Positions 51,955 to 61,016 of a DNA stretch of 64,000 nucleotides are shown piece after piece. Below the pieces are notes generated by a model, which worked only from the letters and a program-made list of their open reading frames with translations, had not been told where the DNA came from and made no database searches. Both the position numbers and the translations under genes were made by a program. Position 1 is the stretch's first letter. Each line of letters begins with the position of its first letter. This DNA comes from Candidatus Poribacteria bacterium (GTDB taxonomy: Bacteria; Poribacteria; WGA-4E; WGA-3G): positions 118,549 to 182,548 of the forward strand of contig JAJDUH010000072.1 in NCBI GenBank assembly GCA_022826805.1, in the 5' to 3' direction.

Positions 51955-53403
51955 TTAGATTTCTTTGCGCTGGAACGAAATATGTGCAGTTCCGAATAGC
52001 ACAAAGAAAAATAGCACTAACAGCATTACGTCCAGAATCGCCCCTCTGAACATATCGCCTAAACTCACCCGATCCTGAAATTTGGGAATGCTTTCAAAGG
52101 GGACAGGCTTATTAGACATGCCTTCTCTAACGAAGGGGACATGGAGGCTGTCTGGATCTGATCGGTCAGCAGAGATGAGGAAGTCGTTAAATTCATCAGC
52201 GTAATGCTCGGCGTTTTTCAAAAAATTCAGGTGTCTTTGAAATCCTGTTCCAGCGAGGGATTCAATCGCATACTGGACAATCGCAGTCGGTGATACACGA
52301 TTAACCTCTCTCGCAAGCTGAATTTGATGTATCTGTTTCATTAAGAAAGCTTTGTTTAATCGCTGACTTTCTCTTGCTTCTTCATTTAGGAATTCAGCCC
52401 AGAGCAGCGTTGCTGGTGTTGGTGGATGTTCGCGCGTCGGGGCTTCGTCTTTTAATCCGCGTCCTATATAGCGTTCCTCGAGCCCATTACGCATGAAATA
52501 CATTGGGTGTGGACCGGTACGGTCTGATGGTAAATTCAACCCACTCATAATTGTCCCAAGCGTTGATGGCACAAGAATAACCCAAATTACCCATATAAGC
52601 AACAAGATTACAAGGCTCGTTGAGGCATTGTTAACAAGGGCAGATATGAGAACCCCTAAGGCGATAAAGACGGAGATGTATATTAATCCAATCACAAAAA
52701 TGCCACCAATTCTGCTCCATTCTTCTGTGTTTAATTGAAGTGTTTTGGAAAGATATAGCAGCAGGAGATTAACAAACACACCGCTCGTAAAAATAGCACC
52801 GAGGCTAATAAGGCTGCTGAGAAATTTACCAGTGAGAACTGTCCGACGCGTAATGGAATTTGATAATGTCAACCGGAGTGTTCCGTGTGCCATCTCGCCA
52901 GAAATCGAGTCGAATGTAAAAACGAGCGCGAGAAAACTGAGGAAACTCGAAATGATAAGTATCCAGTCAATTTTTAAGAAGGTTGGAAAAATATCTGTCG
53001 CCTTTATTGATGGAGATCCGCTATATTTCAGTCGCCATATACCATTATAATTATACCGTTTCCCTCCTAAAACTGCTCCGCTGCTCCATCCAGCATTCCT
53101 TCCTAATACATATTTCGGCAGATGGTTTTCGCTGCCGTGCGCACAGAAAGAGAGAGATGAAGGCTTTTTCTCCAGGGCACCGGGACCGCGTAAAACAAGG
53201 TTGTAAAGATTACTACTATTTTTTTCCAACTTTGTCAAGTACGCCGAAACTTTTCGTTTATATTCTGTTTGTCGTATTTTGTATTCTTCAATGTGTTCTA
53301 GGGCGTTGACAAGCATTAAAAAGATAATAAGCAGCATAGCAAGTGCGAAACGGAGACTGCTTACCTGTTCAAATAATTCTCGTTTCACAATATGCCACAG
53401 CAT
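51955..53403 (-). CDS. ABC-2 type permease
   Basis: This 482-residue membrane protein has one N-terminal membrane helix (about 17-35), a large periplasmic domain, then a bundle of about five helices (about 150-310) and a last one at the C-terminus. Between helices lies FDSISGEMAHGTLRLTLSNS, the ABC-2 permease signature loop. It is the second gene of a pair with the similar permease at 53405, whose stop is one base from this start. AGGAG precedes the ATG. No ATP-binding subunit is found nearby, so it must be encoded elsewhere. Cargo unknown. Confidence 0.85.
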   Translation of the reverse strand: MLWHIVKRELFEQVSSLRFALAMLLIIFLMLVNALEHIEEYKIRQTEYKRKVSAYLTKLEKNSSNLYNLVLRGPGALEKKPSSLSFCAHGSENHLPKYVLGRNAGWSSGAVLGGKRYNYNGIWRLKYSGSPSIKATDIFPTFLKIDWILIISSFLSFLALVFTFDSISGEMAHGTLRLTLSNSITRRTVLTGKFLSSLISLGAIFTSGVFVNLLLLYLSKTLQLNTEEWSRIGGIFVIGLIYISVFIALGVLISALVNNASTSLVILLLIWVIWVILVPSTLGTIMSGLNLPSDRTGPHPMYFMRNGLEERYIGRGLKDEAPTREHPPTPATLLWAEFLNEEARESQRLNKAFLMKQIHQIQLAREVNRVSPTAIVQYAIESLAGTGFQRHLNFLKNAEHYADEFNDFLISADRSDPDSLHVPFVREGMSNKPVPFESIPKFQDRVSLGDMFRGAILDVMLLVLFFFVLFGTAHISFQRKEI

Positions 53404-53404
53404 T

Positions 53405-54880
53405 TCAAATCTCCTGCCGACTAAAAACCGCGAAGGTAATTATAAGTAGTATTGGATTAAAACAGAAAAGTAAAAATAGGTTGGGAAGTGCCCGACTACT
53501 GGCATCTTTAAATACACTTGGTGGATGATAAGAGAATCGTGGGAGATCGTCCCACCGGACTGCTCCTTTATCGCTCGCAAACCATTGGCGTGAGCTGAAA
53601 GCCTTCTTATCATAGAAATAATCCAATATCGTTTCCCTATACTGTCGTCCTGTTTTGAAAAAGTCTTCCATTCTGGCGAGACCTGTGCCTGCCCAAGCTT
53701 CTGTTGAGAGGTGATATAAGCCTGTAGGTGAAAATCGGAGCACGTTTCGGGCAATCTTTGATTTACGAATATAAGTTTCAGAAAAAGCGCTCTCTCGAAT
53801 CCGCCAAGCCGTTTTCGCTCCGTCCATTTGCAGAGATGTTAATTCTTGAAAATAGGCTGTAGCAATAGGGATATGGATTTCCAATTCCTCTGGAATATGT
53901 GTCGCATTTTTACCTTGAAGAATATAACCCCTTGACATGCCCCTTGGGCGGCTCTTCTGCAGCAGAGACGGATTTTCAAATGGATCCTCAAGTTTGTCTT
54001 TATCCCGAAAAAATTGTTCCCAAATCTGGTGAATTGCTCTATTTGCCTGTTCCATTTTTTCCTCGGTATTAATGAAGCGGTTTACAAGAAACAGGCTTAC
54101 GTTCGGATAAAGCAAGGTCAAAACTACCCAAATAAACATTGAAACAATTAGGGCTGTTGCTGTGTGATGAATCATGCTGGAGATAAACAATCCAATGAGG
54201 TAGAACGTAGAAGTATAGACGACTGTCGTGAGGAAGATACCACCGATGCGCAGGAATTCATCAGTGCTGTAATGGATAACTGGAGATTGAAGTTGCAATA
54301 GGAGTGCTAATAGGAAACTCATAAATAGTGGGAGAGTGAGGCATAACATAGCTCCCAAATACTTTGACAATACAATCAGCCCGCGTCCAACAGGATTAAC
54401 AAGGGTTAGGCGTAATGTCCCGTTCTCACGGTCACCAGCAATCGCATCATAAGCGAAAACCAGAGCAAGGAGACTTAAAAGAATTTGGAACATAGATACC
54501 AAATCTATGCTGGCAAGTAAATGTCGAAAAGGATTGTTGAAGCCTGTGTTATAGTGGGCATCACCCCATAAGAAGGGAACCTCTCCAATATAGACTTGGA
54601 TAGAATTCTTCGCGCGCTTGTCGAGGCCTTGATTAAAGAGGCTTAATGGATTGGGTGCTCTATCGAGAAATGGTGTGAAATATGAATACGTTTTTGCGCT
54701 AAAAGTTCGTTCTTGGTGTATTTGGAAATTTTCATTATAACTCACGAGTCGTCGTTCATAATTGTCTGTTAAAACGATACTTCCTGCAAGTACAAGCGAC
54801 ATGCATGTGATAACCGTAATTAAGAAGCGGAATGTCATTAAATTCATTAAGAGTTCATGTCGAATCAGCGTCCAAGTCAC
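53405..54880 (-). CDS. ABC-2 type permease
   Basis: This 491-residue paralogue of the next gene shares the layout: N-terminal helix (about 14-33), external domain, helix bundle with YDAIAGDRENGTLRLTLVNP, a second soluble segment, and a C-terminal helix. The start is a GTG at 54880 (VTWTLIRHELL). Together they look like a heterodimeric transporter core of the DUF3526-bearing ABC-2 type. The two genes are translationally coupled. No ABC ATPase gene is adjacent. Confidence 0.85.
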   Translation of the reverse strand: MTWTLIRHELLMNLMTFRFLITVITCMSLVLAGSIVLTDNYERRLVSYNENFQIHQERTFSAKTYSYFTPFLDRAPNPLSLFNQGLDKRAKNSIQVYIGEVPFLWGDAHYNTGFNNPFRHLLASIDLVSMFQILLSLLALVFAYDAIAGDRENGTLRLTLVNPVGRGLIVLSKYLGAMLCLTLPLFMSFLLALLLQLQSPVIHYSTDEFLRIGGIFLTTVVYTSTFYLIGLFISSMIHHTATALIVSMFIWVVLTLLYPNVSLFLVNRFINTEEKMEQANRAIHQIWEQFFRDKDKLEDPFENPSLLQKSRPRGMSRGYILQGKNATHIPEELEIHIPIATAYFQELTSLQMDGAKTAWRIRESAFSETYIRKSKIARNVLRFSPTGLYHLSTEAWAGTGLARMEDFFKTGRQYRETILDYFYDKKAFSSRQWFASDKGAVRWDDLPRFSYHPPSVFKDASSRALPNLFLLFCFNPILLIITFAVFSRQEI

Positions 54881-55067
54881 GGGTCGTTCTCTCTTTTGGT
54901 TGGTTGTTGTGGGGACTTACCGTCAGATCTTCAGATGATGGAACTTTCACTTATACATCCTTTTGGATGCATGTTTCGAGCGTTTAACGGAATTATAGCG
55001 TCTTGCTACAGTTTCCTACAATTGAATTATGTTGCCAATTCTGAGGTGACGTGCTATCCTATCTGAC

Positions 55068-56468
55068 ATGGGAACAGAAACGCAGGGCTCCTCAGCGATG
55101 CACGCCCCCGGCGCAATACTCTTAATCTCTTGCTACGAACTCGGACATCGACCGATCGGGCTTACGCGTCCGCTCCGCGCCCTTGAGGAAGCGGGATTTG
55201 CACCCGATGTAATTGATATTGCCGTCGAATCGCTGGACGTTGAGAAAGTCGAGCGTGCGCGTTTCATCGGGATTTCCGTTCCGATGCATACAGCACTTAG
55301 ACTCGGTGTTCACCTCTTGCACGGCATTCGGCATATCAATCCAGATGTCTCTATCTGTATGTATGGGCTTTACGCAACACTCAACGCCGACTACCTGCTT
55401 TCACGGGGTGTTGACTTTTGCATCAGCGGTGAGGCGTCAACAGAACTGATGGCATTGGCACAATCTCTCGTAGAGGGAGAACAATCTGAAACTCAGGAAG
55501 CCGATTTCCCGATAGCGGAACTACCGCCGTTGGAGATGTATGCCCAATTTGAAGACGAAGATGAGGTGCGGACCGTCGGGTATACAGAAACGACACACGG
55601 CTGCAAGCATCTCTGCACACACTGCCCCATTCCACCGGTTTATGATGGTAGATTTTTTGCTGTGCAACGCGATATTGTGCTCGCTGAGATACACGAGCAG
55701 GTGGTAGAAGGCGCAACACATATTACCTTCGGTGATCCGGATTTCCTTAACGGTCCGACACATGGACTCCGCATCCTCCGCGCGATGCACGAAACTTTCC
55801 CGAGTCTAACCTTTGATTTTACAACCAAGGTTGAGCATATTCTAAAAAATAGAAATCACTTCCCGGAATTAGCGCAGCTCGGATGCCGGTTTGTCATCTC
55901 TGCGGTTGAAGCACTGGATGAACAGGTACTAACGATCTTAGAGAAGCATCACACACGTGCCGATGTAGAGGAAGCAATTGACATCGTTCACGGAACCGGA
56001 ATTGCGCTACGTCCCACATGGGTGCCATTTACACCGTGGACAACCTTGGACGACTATCTTGAGATCCTCCAGTTTATTGATGCACGTCGTCTTGTCTATC
56101 ACGTGGATCCGGTGCAATATGCAGTTCGCTTACTAATTCCGCCCGGTTCATATCTACTCAACCGTCTTGAGGTGAAAGCACTTTCACTCAAGCTCGATGA
56201 AGCCTCCTTCAGTTACACGTGGGCACACCCCGATCCCCGGATGGATGAGCTTTATAAAACGGTTAATGACCTCGTTGAAAACGACGCTCGCACCGGTGTG
56301 GATGCTCTGGAAACCTTTTATCATATATGGACACTTGCTGCGAATATGCAGGGACACCCTCCACCGAAACAGAGGAGAGATGTACATCTACCCGCACCAC
56401 GACTCACCGAAGCTTGGTTCTGCTGAGCAGAACCTACCGAAGGGCAGTTTGCCCCAATTCACATTTAA
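55068..56468 (+). CDS. CUAEP-tail radical SAM selenoprotein (B12-binding-like N-terminus)
   Basis: The frame runs to a TGA at 56424-56426 and then stays open for 13 sense codons to TAA at 56466-56468. Read through, the tail is WFC-U-AEPTEGQFAPIHI. This matches the known CUAEP/CCAEP-tail radical SAM family, where U is selenocysteine (Sec453 here). The N-terminal domain (about 15-150) is a cobalamin-binding-like Rossmann fold. The radical SAM cysteines are in CKHLCTHCP (about residue 183). A bSECIS-like hairpin lies 20 nt after the UGA. The start is uncertain (55068 or 55098). The reaction is unknown. A DUF169 gene follows closely. Confidence 0.85.
56405..56456 (+). promoter_or_regulatory. Selenocysteine UGA context and candidate bSECIS
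   Basis: The UGA (56424-56426) is flanked by a perfect 8-bp inverted repeat, GGTTCTGC-TGA-GCAGAACC (56416-56434). Downstream, GGGCA-GTT-TGCCC (56442-56454) forms a 5-bp stem with a loop starting in G, 20 nt after the UGA. This distance and the early loop G agree with general rules for bacterial SECIS elements. The two hairpins do not overlap. Confidence 0.65.
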
Positions 56469-56491
56469 GATTCATCTATAAAGGAGAAAGC

Positions 56492-57178
56492 ATGTCAGGT
56501 AAGATCCAGCAGCTCCTCAATTTGGAAACTGCCCCAGTTGCGATAACATTTCACGACGTACCCCCCGATAACGTTTCCCAAACCGAGAAAGTTGAAGCCT
56601 CCGGCTGCACCTATTGGCGCCGCGCTGCGGAAGGCAAAACTTTCTATACCGAAGCATCTGATCATTATAACTGTCCGATCGGGTGTTATACACACAATGT
56701 TGAGTTACCGCCTACGCAAGCAGAGGAACTCCAAAATACCCTCGGACTGATGATGGAACTCGGTTACATCGCTATGGAGGAAGTCCCCGGTATACCGCGT
56801 CGAGAAAACCCGTTCCAAAGTGCAGTCTATTCTCCATTAGCAGAGGCGACCGGCACACCTGACGTTGTCATTATCTCTGGCACACCGAGACAGATGATGC
56901 TTTTGACGGAAGCCGCAACTGCTGCGGGTATTGGGACTCAAGACGGGGTCATGGGTAGACCAACGTGTGCTGTCATCCCTGCTGTCGTACAGGGAGGTCA
57001 GAGTGCGAGCAGTTTGGGGTGCATCGGTAACCGCGTCTATACGGCACTTTCCGATGATGATTTCTACTTTGCTTTCCCTGGTGAACACATTGATGCGATT
57101 GTCGAAAAGTTAGAGACAATTGTGAATGCGAATCGTGCATTAGAGGAATATCATCAGCAACGCCAAGCGGATTTTTAA
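56492..57178 (+). CDS. DUF169 family protein
   Basis: This 228-residue protein matches DUF169 by length, by the N-terminal LNLETAPVAITFHDVPP, and by the conserved Cys motifs ASGCTYWRRA, HYNCPIGCYTHN and GRPTCAVIPAV. FAFPGEHIDAIVEKL is near the end. The function of the family is not established; conserved cysteines suggest metal or cofactor binding. The ATG at 56492 has AAAGGAG at the proper distance, and longer upstream reading overlaps the selenoprotein gene. It begins 23 bases after the selenoprotein stop, so joint transcription is likely. Confidence 0.82.
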   Translation: MSGKIQQLLNLETAPVAITFHDVPPDNVSQTEKVEASGCTYWRRAAEGKTFYTEASDHYNCPIGCYTHNVELPPTQAEELQNTLGLMMELGYIAMEEVPGIPRRENPFQSAVYSPLAEATGTPDVVIISGTPRQMMLLTEAATAAGIGTQDGVMGRPTCAVIPAVVQGGQSASSLGCIGNRVYTALSDDDFYFAFPGEHIDAIVEKLETIVNANRALEEYHQQRQADF

Positions 57179-57318
57179 ACTTACCTTGCGATGAAACGAC
57201 GTGAACTGTGCATTGAACAGTTTCTGCCGAAGAGTTGAAGAAACACCCAATCAAAAACCCTTCCACTTTGTTTCAGGTTTAGATTTTGTTGCTAATTTAA
57301 TGTGGAGATACGAACGTC

Positions 57319-58167
57319 ATGCAAGTTTGTGAAGCAAGTTTTAATTTGCGAGCTACGCCAAAAATGGTTGCCGTTATTACGGGCGCAGCAAGCGGCATCG
57401 GGAGAGGGCTGGCAGAACGGTTCGCTGCGGAGGGCATGAAAGTTGTCCTTGCCGATGTTGAAAAAGAACGGTTAGTCAAACTTGAGGCGGACTTAAGTGC
57501 CAAAGGTGCGACAGTTCTCGCTGTCAGAACGGATGTCTCAAAAGCCTCGGAAGTCGAAGACCTCGCTGCGCAAACGCTGGACACTTTTGGGGCAGTCCAT
57601 ATCCTCTGCAATAATGCTGGCGTTGTCTGTAGTCGTCCTATCTGGGAGCATACTCTCGCCGATTGGGAGTGGGTGTTAGGTGTTAATCTATGGGGTGTGA
57701 TCCACGGCATCCGCACATTTGTCCCACACATGCTCGCGCAAGGGGACGAGTGTCATATTGTTAATACTGCGTCTATTTTGGGGTTAGTGGGGGGCAGCGG
57801 CGAAGGCATCTACAAGGTGAGCAAACACGGGGTCGTCGTACTTTCTGAAACCCTCGCCGATGAATTGGCACAGAAAGGGGCGAACATTCAGGTACATGTA
57901 CTTTGCCCGGGATGGGTTCGGACCGGAATACTGGCATCTGATCGAAATCGACCAGATGCCTTGCAAAATCCAGCGACAGAAACACCTTTGCACCAACAAG
58001 CCATTGGTGGTTCTCAGAATGCCCGCGCCGAGATGGAAGCTGGACTGTCACCCGCAGAAGTGGCGGCGCAGGTCTATAACGCGATTCAGAATGGCACCTT
58101 CTACATTCACACACATCCTGAACACAAAGCGTGGATTCGTGAGCGTATGAAGCGTATTCTTGAATAG
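57319..58167 (+). CDS. Short-chain dehydrogenase/reductase (SDR)
   Basis: This 282-residue classical SDR has TGAASGIGRGL as the nucleotide-binding motif (about residues 22-32) and ADVEK suggesting NAD preference. CNNAGVV, the Ser in NTASILG and the catalytic YKVSK (about 168-172) are present. The C-terminus is longer than usual and ends HKAWIRERMKRILE, as in several SDRs of aldehyde or ketone metabolism. The ATG at 57319 is kept; an ATG at 57364 (MVAVITG) would be very close to the fold start. Substrate unknown. Confidence 0.88.
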   Translation: MQVCEASFNLRATPKMVAVITGAASGIGRGLAERFAAEGMKVVLADVEKERLVKLEADLSAKGATVLAVRTDVSKASEVEDLAAQTLDTFGAVHILCNNAGVVCSRPIWEHTLADWEWVLGVNLWGVIHGIRTFVPHMLAQGDECHIVNTASILGLVGGSGEGIYKVSKHGVVVLSETLADELAQKGANIQVHVLCPGWVRTGILASDRNRPDALQNPATETPLHQQAIGGSQNARAEMEAGLSPAEVAAQVYNAIQNGTFYIHTHPEHKAWIRERMKRILE

Positions 58168-58266
58168 TTTTAATTAATTCTATTGATTAATTTTTTTGAT
58201 GTGCTACAATGATGAGAATCACGTTTCAATTTTTCGGATTTTTCCATTTTTTTTGGAGGCGGGAAA

Positions 58267-58719
58267 GTGAGATTTACAACATATATTCTGCCTGTTTTCT
58301 TTTTAGCTCTGGCCGTGGGATTTACATTGACATTGGTCGGATGTGACAGAATCGATGTGAAACAAGCTGCTATTGTTTATGGTTTGGATGAAGAATCTGC
58401 AGATACAGTTCTTGATACTGTTCAGTCAGCACTTGACTCTATTGCACTTGAAAACACAGTCAAGCTTTTCTACATGTGGGATAATGAATTCTGCAATAAG
58501 GATGAAAACGAAATGCAGCGATTAAGTGCTTTTCTACATCGATATCCAGAACTTGATACAGGCGGATTAAATAGATTTGAGTTTGATACTATAGAAGCAG
58601 CGGAAATATTCTGTGATGTTGTAGAAGGATACTATAAACTCAGAAAAGTCGCCCTTCCTTTCGTTGATGGAAAGTATGTGGCGCATTTTCACCCATCTCA
58701 TTATCCGACACATTGGTAA
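58267..58719 (+). CDS. Small lipoprotein of unknown function
   Basis: It is not recognised. It has 150 residues from a GTG start with TTGGAGGCGG upstream. The signal peptide ends LTLVGC (Cys26), so it is lipid-anchored. The mature part is helical and acidic (YGLDEESADTVLDTVQSALD), has two cysteines (NEFCNKDE and IFCDVVEG) that might pair, and ends in His-rich HFHPSHYPTHW. Richer in A/T than its neighbours, which may hint at transfer. No neighbour link is clear. Confidence 0.7.
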   Translation: MRFTTYILPVFFLALAVGFTLTLVGCDRIDVKQAAIVYGLDEESADTVLDTVQSALDSIALENTVKLFYMWDNEFCNKDENEMQRLSAFLHRYPELDTGGLNRFEFDTIEAAEIFCDVVEGYYKLRKVALPFVDGKYVAHFHPSHYPTHW

Positions 58720-58738
58720 GGGAGCACGTAAAAAATCA

Positions 58739-58775
58739 ACACCGAAAGCGCGTATGGCTTTCGGCGGGATTGAAT
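58739..58775. repeat. Hairpin-array family relative
   Basis: AATCAACAC, CCGAAAGC-GCGTAT-GGCTTTCGG, CGGGAT: the linker-hairpin-linker order of the covarying arrays, with a longer stem. The rest of the spacer to 58909 carries AAACCCAAC and GTTGGGTTT as an inverted pair, which may act as a terminator. Confidence 0.5.
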
Positions 58776-58909
58776 GGGAAGTTATTAGAGATCGCAGGAA
58801 AATGACTTTCAAAGTCCGTCAAGGAACCTAAAATCACCAAAGGACAAGGAAACCCAACACATTCTTACGTCCACAGCGTTTGTATTGTTGGGTTTCGCTA
58901 TATCCATTG

Positions 58910-59992
58910 TCAGGTTAAATCAAGCACGCTCCGTGCGACTTCACCCCTCGCCAAAGCCTCAAATGCATCATTTATCCCTTCCAGCGGATAGGTCCGCGTG
59001 ACGAGTTCATCCAGTTTTAATTGTCCTGATTTATAAAGTGAAACCAGCCGTGGGAAGTCCACATGCGGGCGCGCGGTCCCGTACAAAGAACCAATAACCG
59101 TTTTCTCTGCTATCAGCATCCGAGCATCGAATTCGACGCTGGTATTTTCCGGAGCGTGTCCAACGAAGACCGTTACACCCCTGCTTCGCGTACAAAGGAT
59201 CGCTTGCCGAAACGTTTCACCTATTAATCCGATTGCCTCAAAGGCATAATGGACACCTTGTCCGTCAGTGATCTCCTTAATCTGTTCTACAGGGTCCCCT
59301 TTAGAGGCGTTTACCGTGTGCGTGGCACCGAACTGTCTACCGAGTTCGAGTTTGTTGTCTAATACATCCACGGCAATAATAGGTTCACCTCCAGAAAGCG
59401 CAGCACCTTGTATACAATTTAGCCCAACCCCGCCGCATCCAAAAACTGCAACTGAGCTACCGGGTGAAACTTCTGCTGTATTGATAGCAGCACCAACCCC
59501 TGTCATCACACCACAACCGATGAGTGCAGCTTGTGCGAACGGCATGTCTTTATCAATGCGAACGACTGCGTCTTGTGGAACCAAGGTCTCCGTTCCGAAA
59601 GTTCCCAATCCTGACATCTGATCAATTTCACGTCCGCTCGTTTTTATGGCAGGTTTGCCTGAAGCGTCAGCGGGAAGCGCGCACAAGTTCGGGTACCCTT
59701 TCTGGCACATTTCGCAGTAGCCACAGTTCCGTTTCCATGAGAGGATCACATGATCGCCGACCTGTACTTGGGTTACATCGCTTCCGATCTCTTCTATAAC
59801 GCCAGCACCTTCATGTCCGAGGATAACAGGTAACTTAACCTGGGGCCAGTCTCCCTTAACGACGTGCCAATCGGAGTGACAGACCCCACTGGCTACCAAT
59901 CGCACCCGTACCTGATTTGCACTTGGACGCGGTAAGTCGAACTCTTCAATTTTTAAATGCGTGTCGGTTTCATATAATACTGCAGCTTTCAT
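58910..59992 (-). CDS. Zinc-dependent alcohol dehydrogenase (class III-like MDR)
   Basis: This 360-residue enzyme oxidises or reduces an alcohol/aldehyde with NAD(P). Catalytic zinc residues are seen in GVCHSDWH, GHEGAG and IGCGVMTG. Structural cysteines are in CGYCEMCQKGYPNLC (about 92-106). The Rossmann motif is FGCGGVGLNCIQGA. The insertion and GCGVMTG motif are typical of class III/long-chain aryl-type ADHs. GGAGG lies before the ATG. It is monocistronic. Substrate unknown. Confidence 0.9.
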   Translation of the reverse strand: MKAAVLYETDTHLKIEEFDLPRPSANQVRVRLVASGVCHSDWHVVKGDWPQVKLPVILGHEGAGVIEEIGSDVTQVQVGDHVILSWKRNCGYCEMCQKGYPNLCALPADASGKPAIKTSGREIDQMSGLGTFGTETLVPQDAVVRIDKDMPFAQAALIGCGVMTGVGAAINTAEVSPGSSVAVFGCGGVGLNCIQGAALSGGEPIIAVDVLDNKLELGRQFGATHTVNASKGDPVEQIKEITDGQGVHYAFEAIGLIGETFRQAILCTRSRGVTVFVGHAPENTSVEFDARMLIAEKTVIGSLYGTARPHVDFPRLVSLYKSGQLKLDELVTRTYPLEGINDAFEALARGEVARSVLDLT

Positions 59993-60120
59993 GAGATTCC
60001 TCCGAAATTCGCTTTAAGACTTTAGCGGGTGTCATAATTTTATTATAGCACTTTTGGAAAAAGATACAAAACGGATTTTTGGTGTATCTTACAACCCGAA
60101 ATTTGCTATAGAAAATGGGA

Positions 60121-60150
60121 TTGACATCTGTCCTTTAGAACGGGTATAAT
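60121..60150 (+). promoter_or_regulatory. Sigma-70 promoter for the 60212 lipoprotein
   Basis: TTGACA (60121-60126), 18 bases, TATAAT (60145-60150). About 60 bases to the ATG at 60212. Confidence 0.72.
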
Positions 60151-60211
60151 AGATAAAATCAACTGCTATAGGAAGTCTGAAAATTGCCCTTAAAAAGCAT
60201 GAAAGGAGAGA

Positions 60212-60757
60212 ATGGGTGTGAATGTAAAGCAGAGACAAACTGATCTATTCCCAGATCGATTTCGCTTTAACTTGAAATTACGGAGCATCTTGCTCGTCGG
60301 CCTCTGTGTTCTTTTTCTGTTTTCATGTGGGAGTGGTGTGATTCAGAATTTTGAAGGTATCGAAATTCAATCAGATCCGCGGGTTGACAGGATCGACTTG
60401 AGAATTTATCTGCTGGACAGGAATGGAACGCCACTGATATGGAACCAGAGCATTCTTAGCCCGAGTGTTGGGGTGAGTACTATCTCTGAAGCCGATTTTA
60501 CCACCAATGTTAAAGTCTACTCCATCCGTAATGGCGAAAAGCATCGAAAGGTCTACGACGGTAGGTTGGTTGACCTCCGATGGTCACAGGAACTCAATAG
60601 GCTGGATCGGCTCTTGACGGCGGAGATCCCACGCATCTTCATTGAGGAAGATCCAGAACGCGATACTCACTTGGGGGTCATTGTTGTTGAGATCCAGACC
60701 GAAAAACAGGGTCCCTTCTCGGATTCTTTAGAAAGAACTGCCATCTATAAGTATTAG
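60212..60757 (+). CDS. Lipoprotein of unknown function
   Basis: It is not recognised. It has 181 residues, with a long charged N-region, a hydrophobic stretch (SILLVGLCVLFLFSC) and a lipobox Cys about residue 40. The mature part has a beta-rich pattern (DRIDLRIYLLDRNGTPLI, HLGVIVVEIQTEKQG), like small transthyretin- or FixG-like domains. AAGGAG lies very close to the ATG at 60212, so a GTG at 60218 is a possible alternative start. The following gene encodes a permease, but a repeat-rich 259-base spacer separates them. Confidence 0.65.
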   Translation: MGVNVKQRQTDLFPDRFRFNLKLRSILLVGLCVLFLFSCGSGVIQNFEGIEIQSDPRVDRIDLRIYLLDRNGTPLIWNQSILSPSVGVSTISEADFTTNVKVYSIRNGEKHRKVYDGRLVDLRWSQELNRLDRLLTAEIPRIFIEEDPERDTHLGVIVVEIQTEKQGPFSDSLERTAIYKY

Positions 60758-60765
60758 GAAGTGGT

Positions 60766-61002
60766 TGTGGGTTACTGGTTGTCAGTTGTGGGTTAAAGAG
60801 CCTAAATCAGAATCAAAATCAATGGTATTCATGCCTTATGGCGTTCAGAATCAACGGTATCTATGCCTGTAGGCATAGACCGAGGTATAAAGCCTATACA
60901 GGCTTTACCGGGGTAACAATCGTCGCAAACTTGGAATATTCCAGGGAAGGGTGAATTGTTACAGAGCACCTCTTAACTGAAAACCGATAACTGAAAACTG
61001 CA
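60766..61002. repeat. Composite heptad element with hairpin array
   Basis: The left end is TTGTCAGTTGTGGGTTAAAG. The right end is CTCTTAACTGAAAACCGATA and TGAAAACTGC. The array at 60805-60920 has TCATGCC-TTAT-GGCGTTC (imperfect), CTATGCC-TGTA-GGCATAG and AAAGCCT-ATAC-AGGCTTT, joined by AGAATCAACGGTAT and ACCGAGGTAT. The element ends about 15 bases before the permease ATG. Confidence 0.82.
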
Positions 61003-61016
61003 AACTACTAAAAAAT

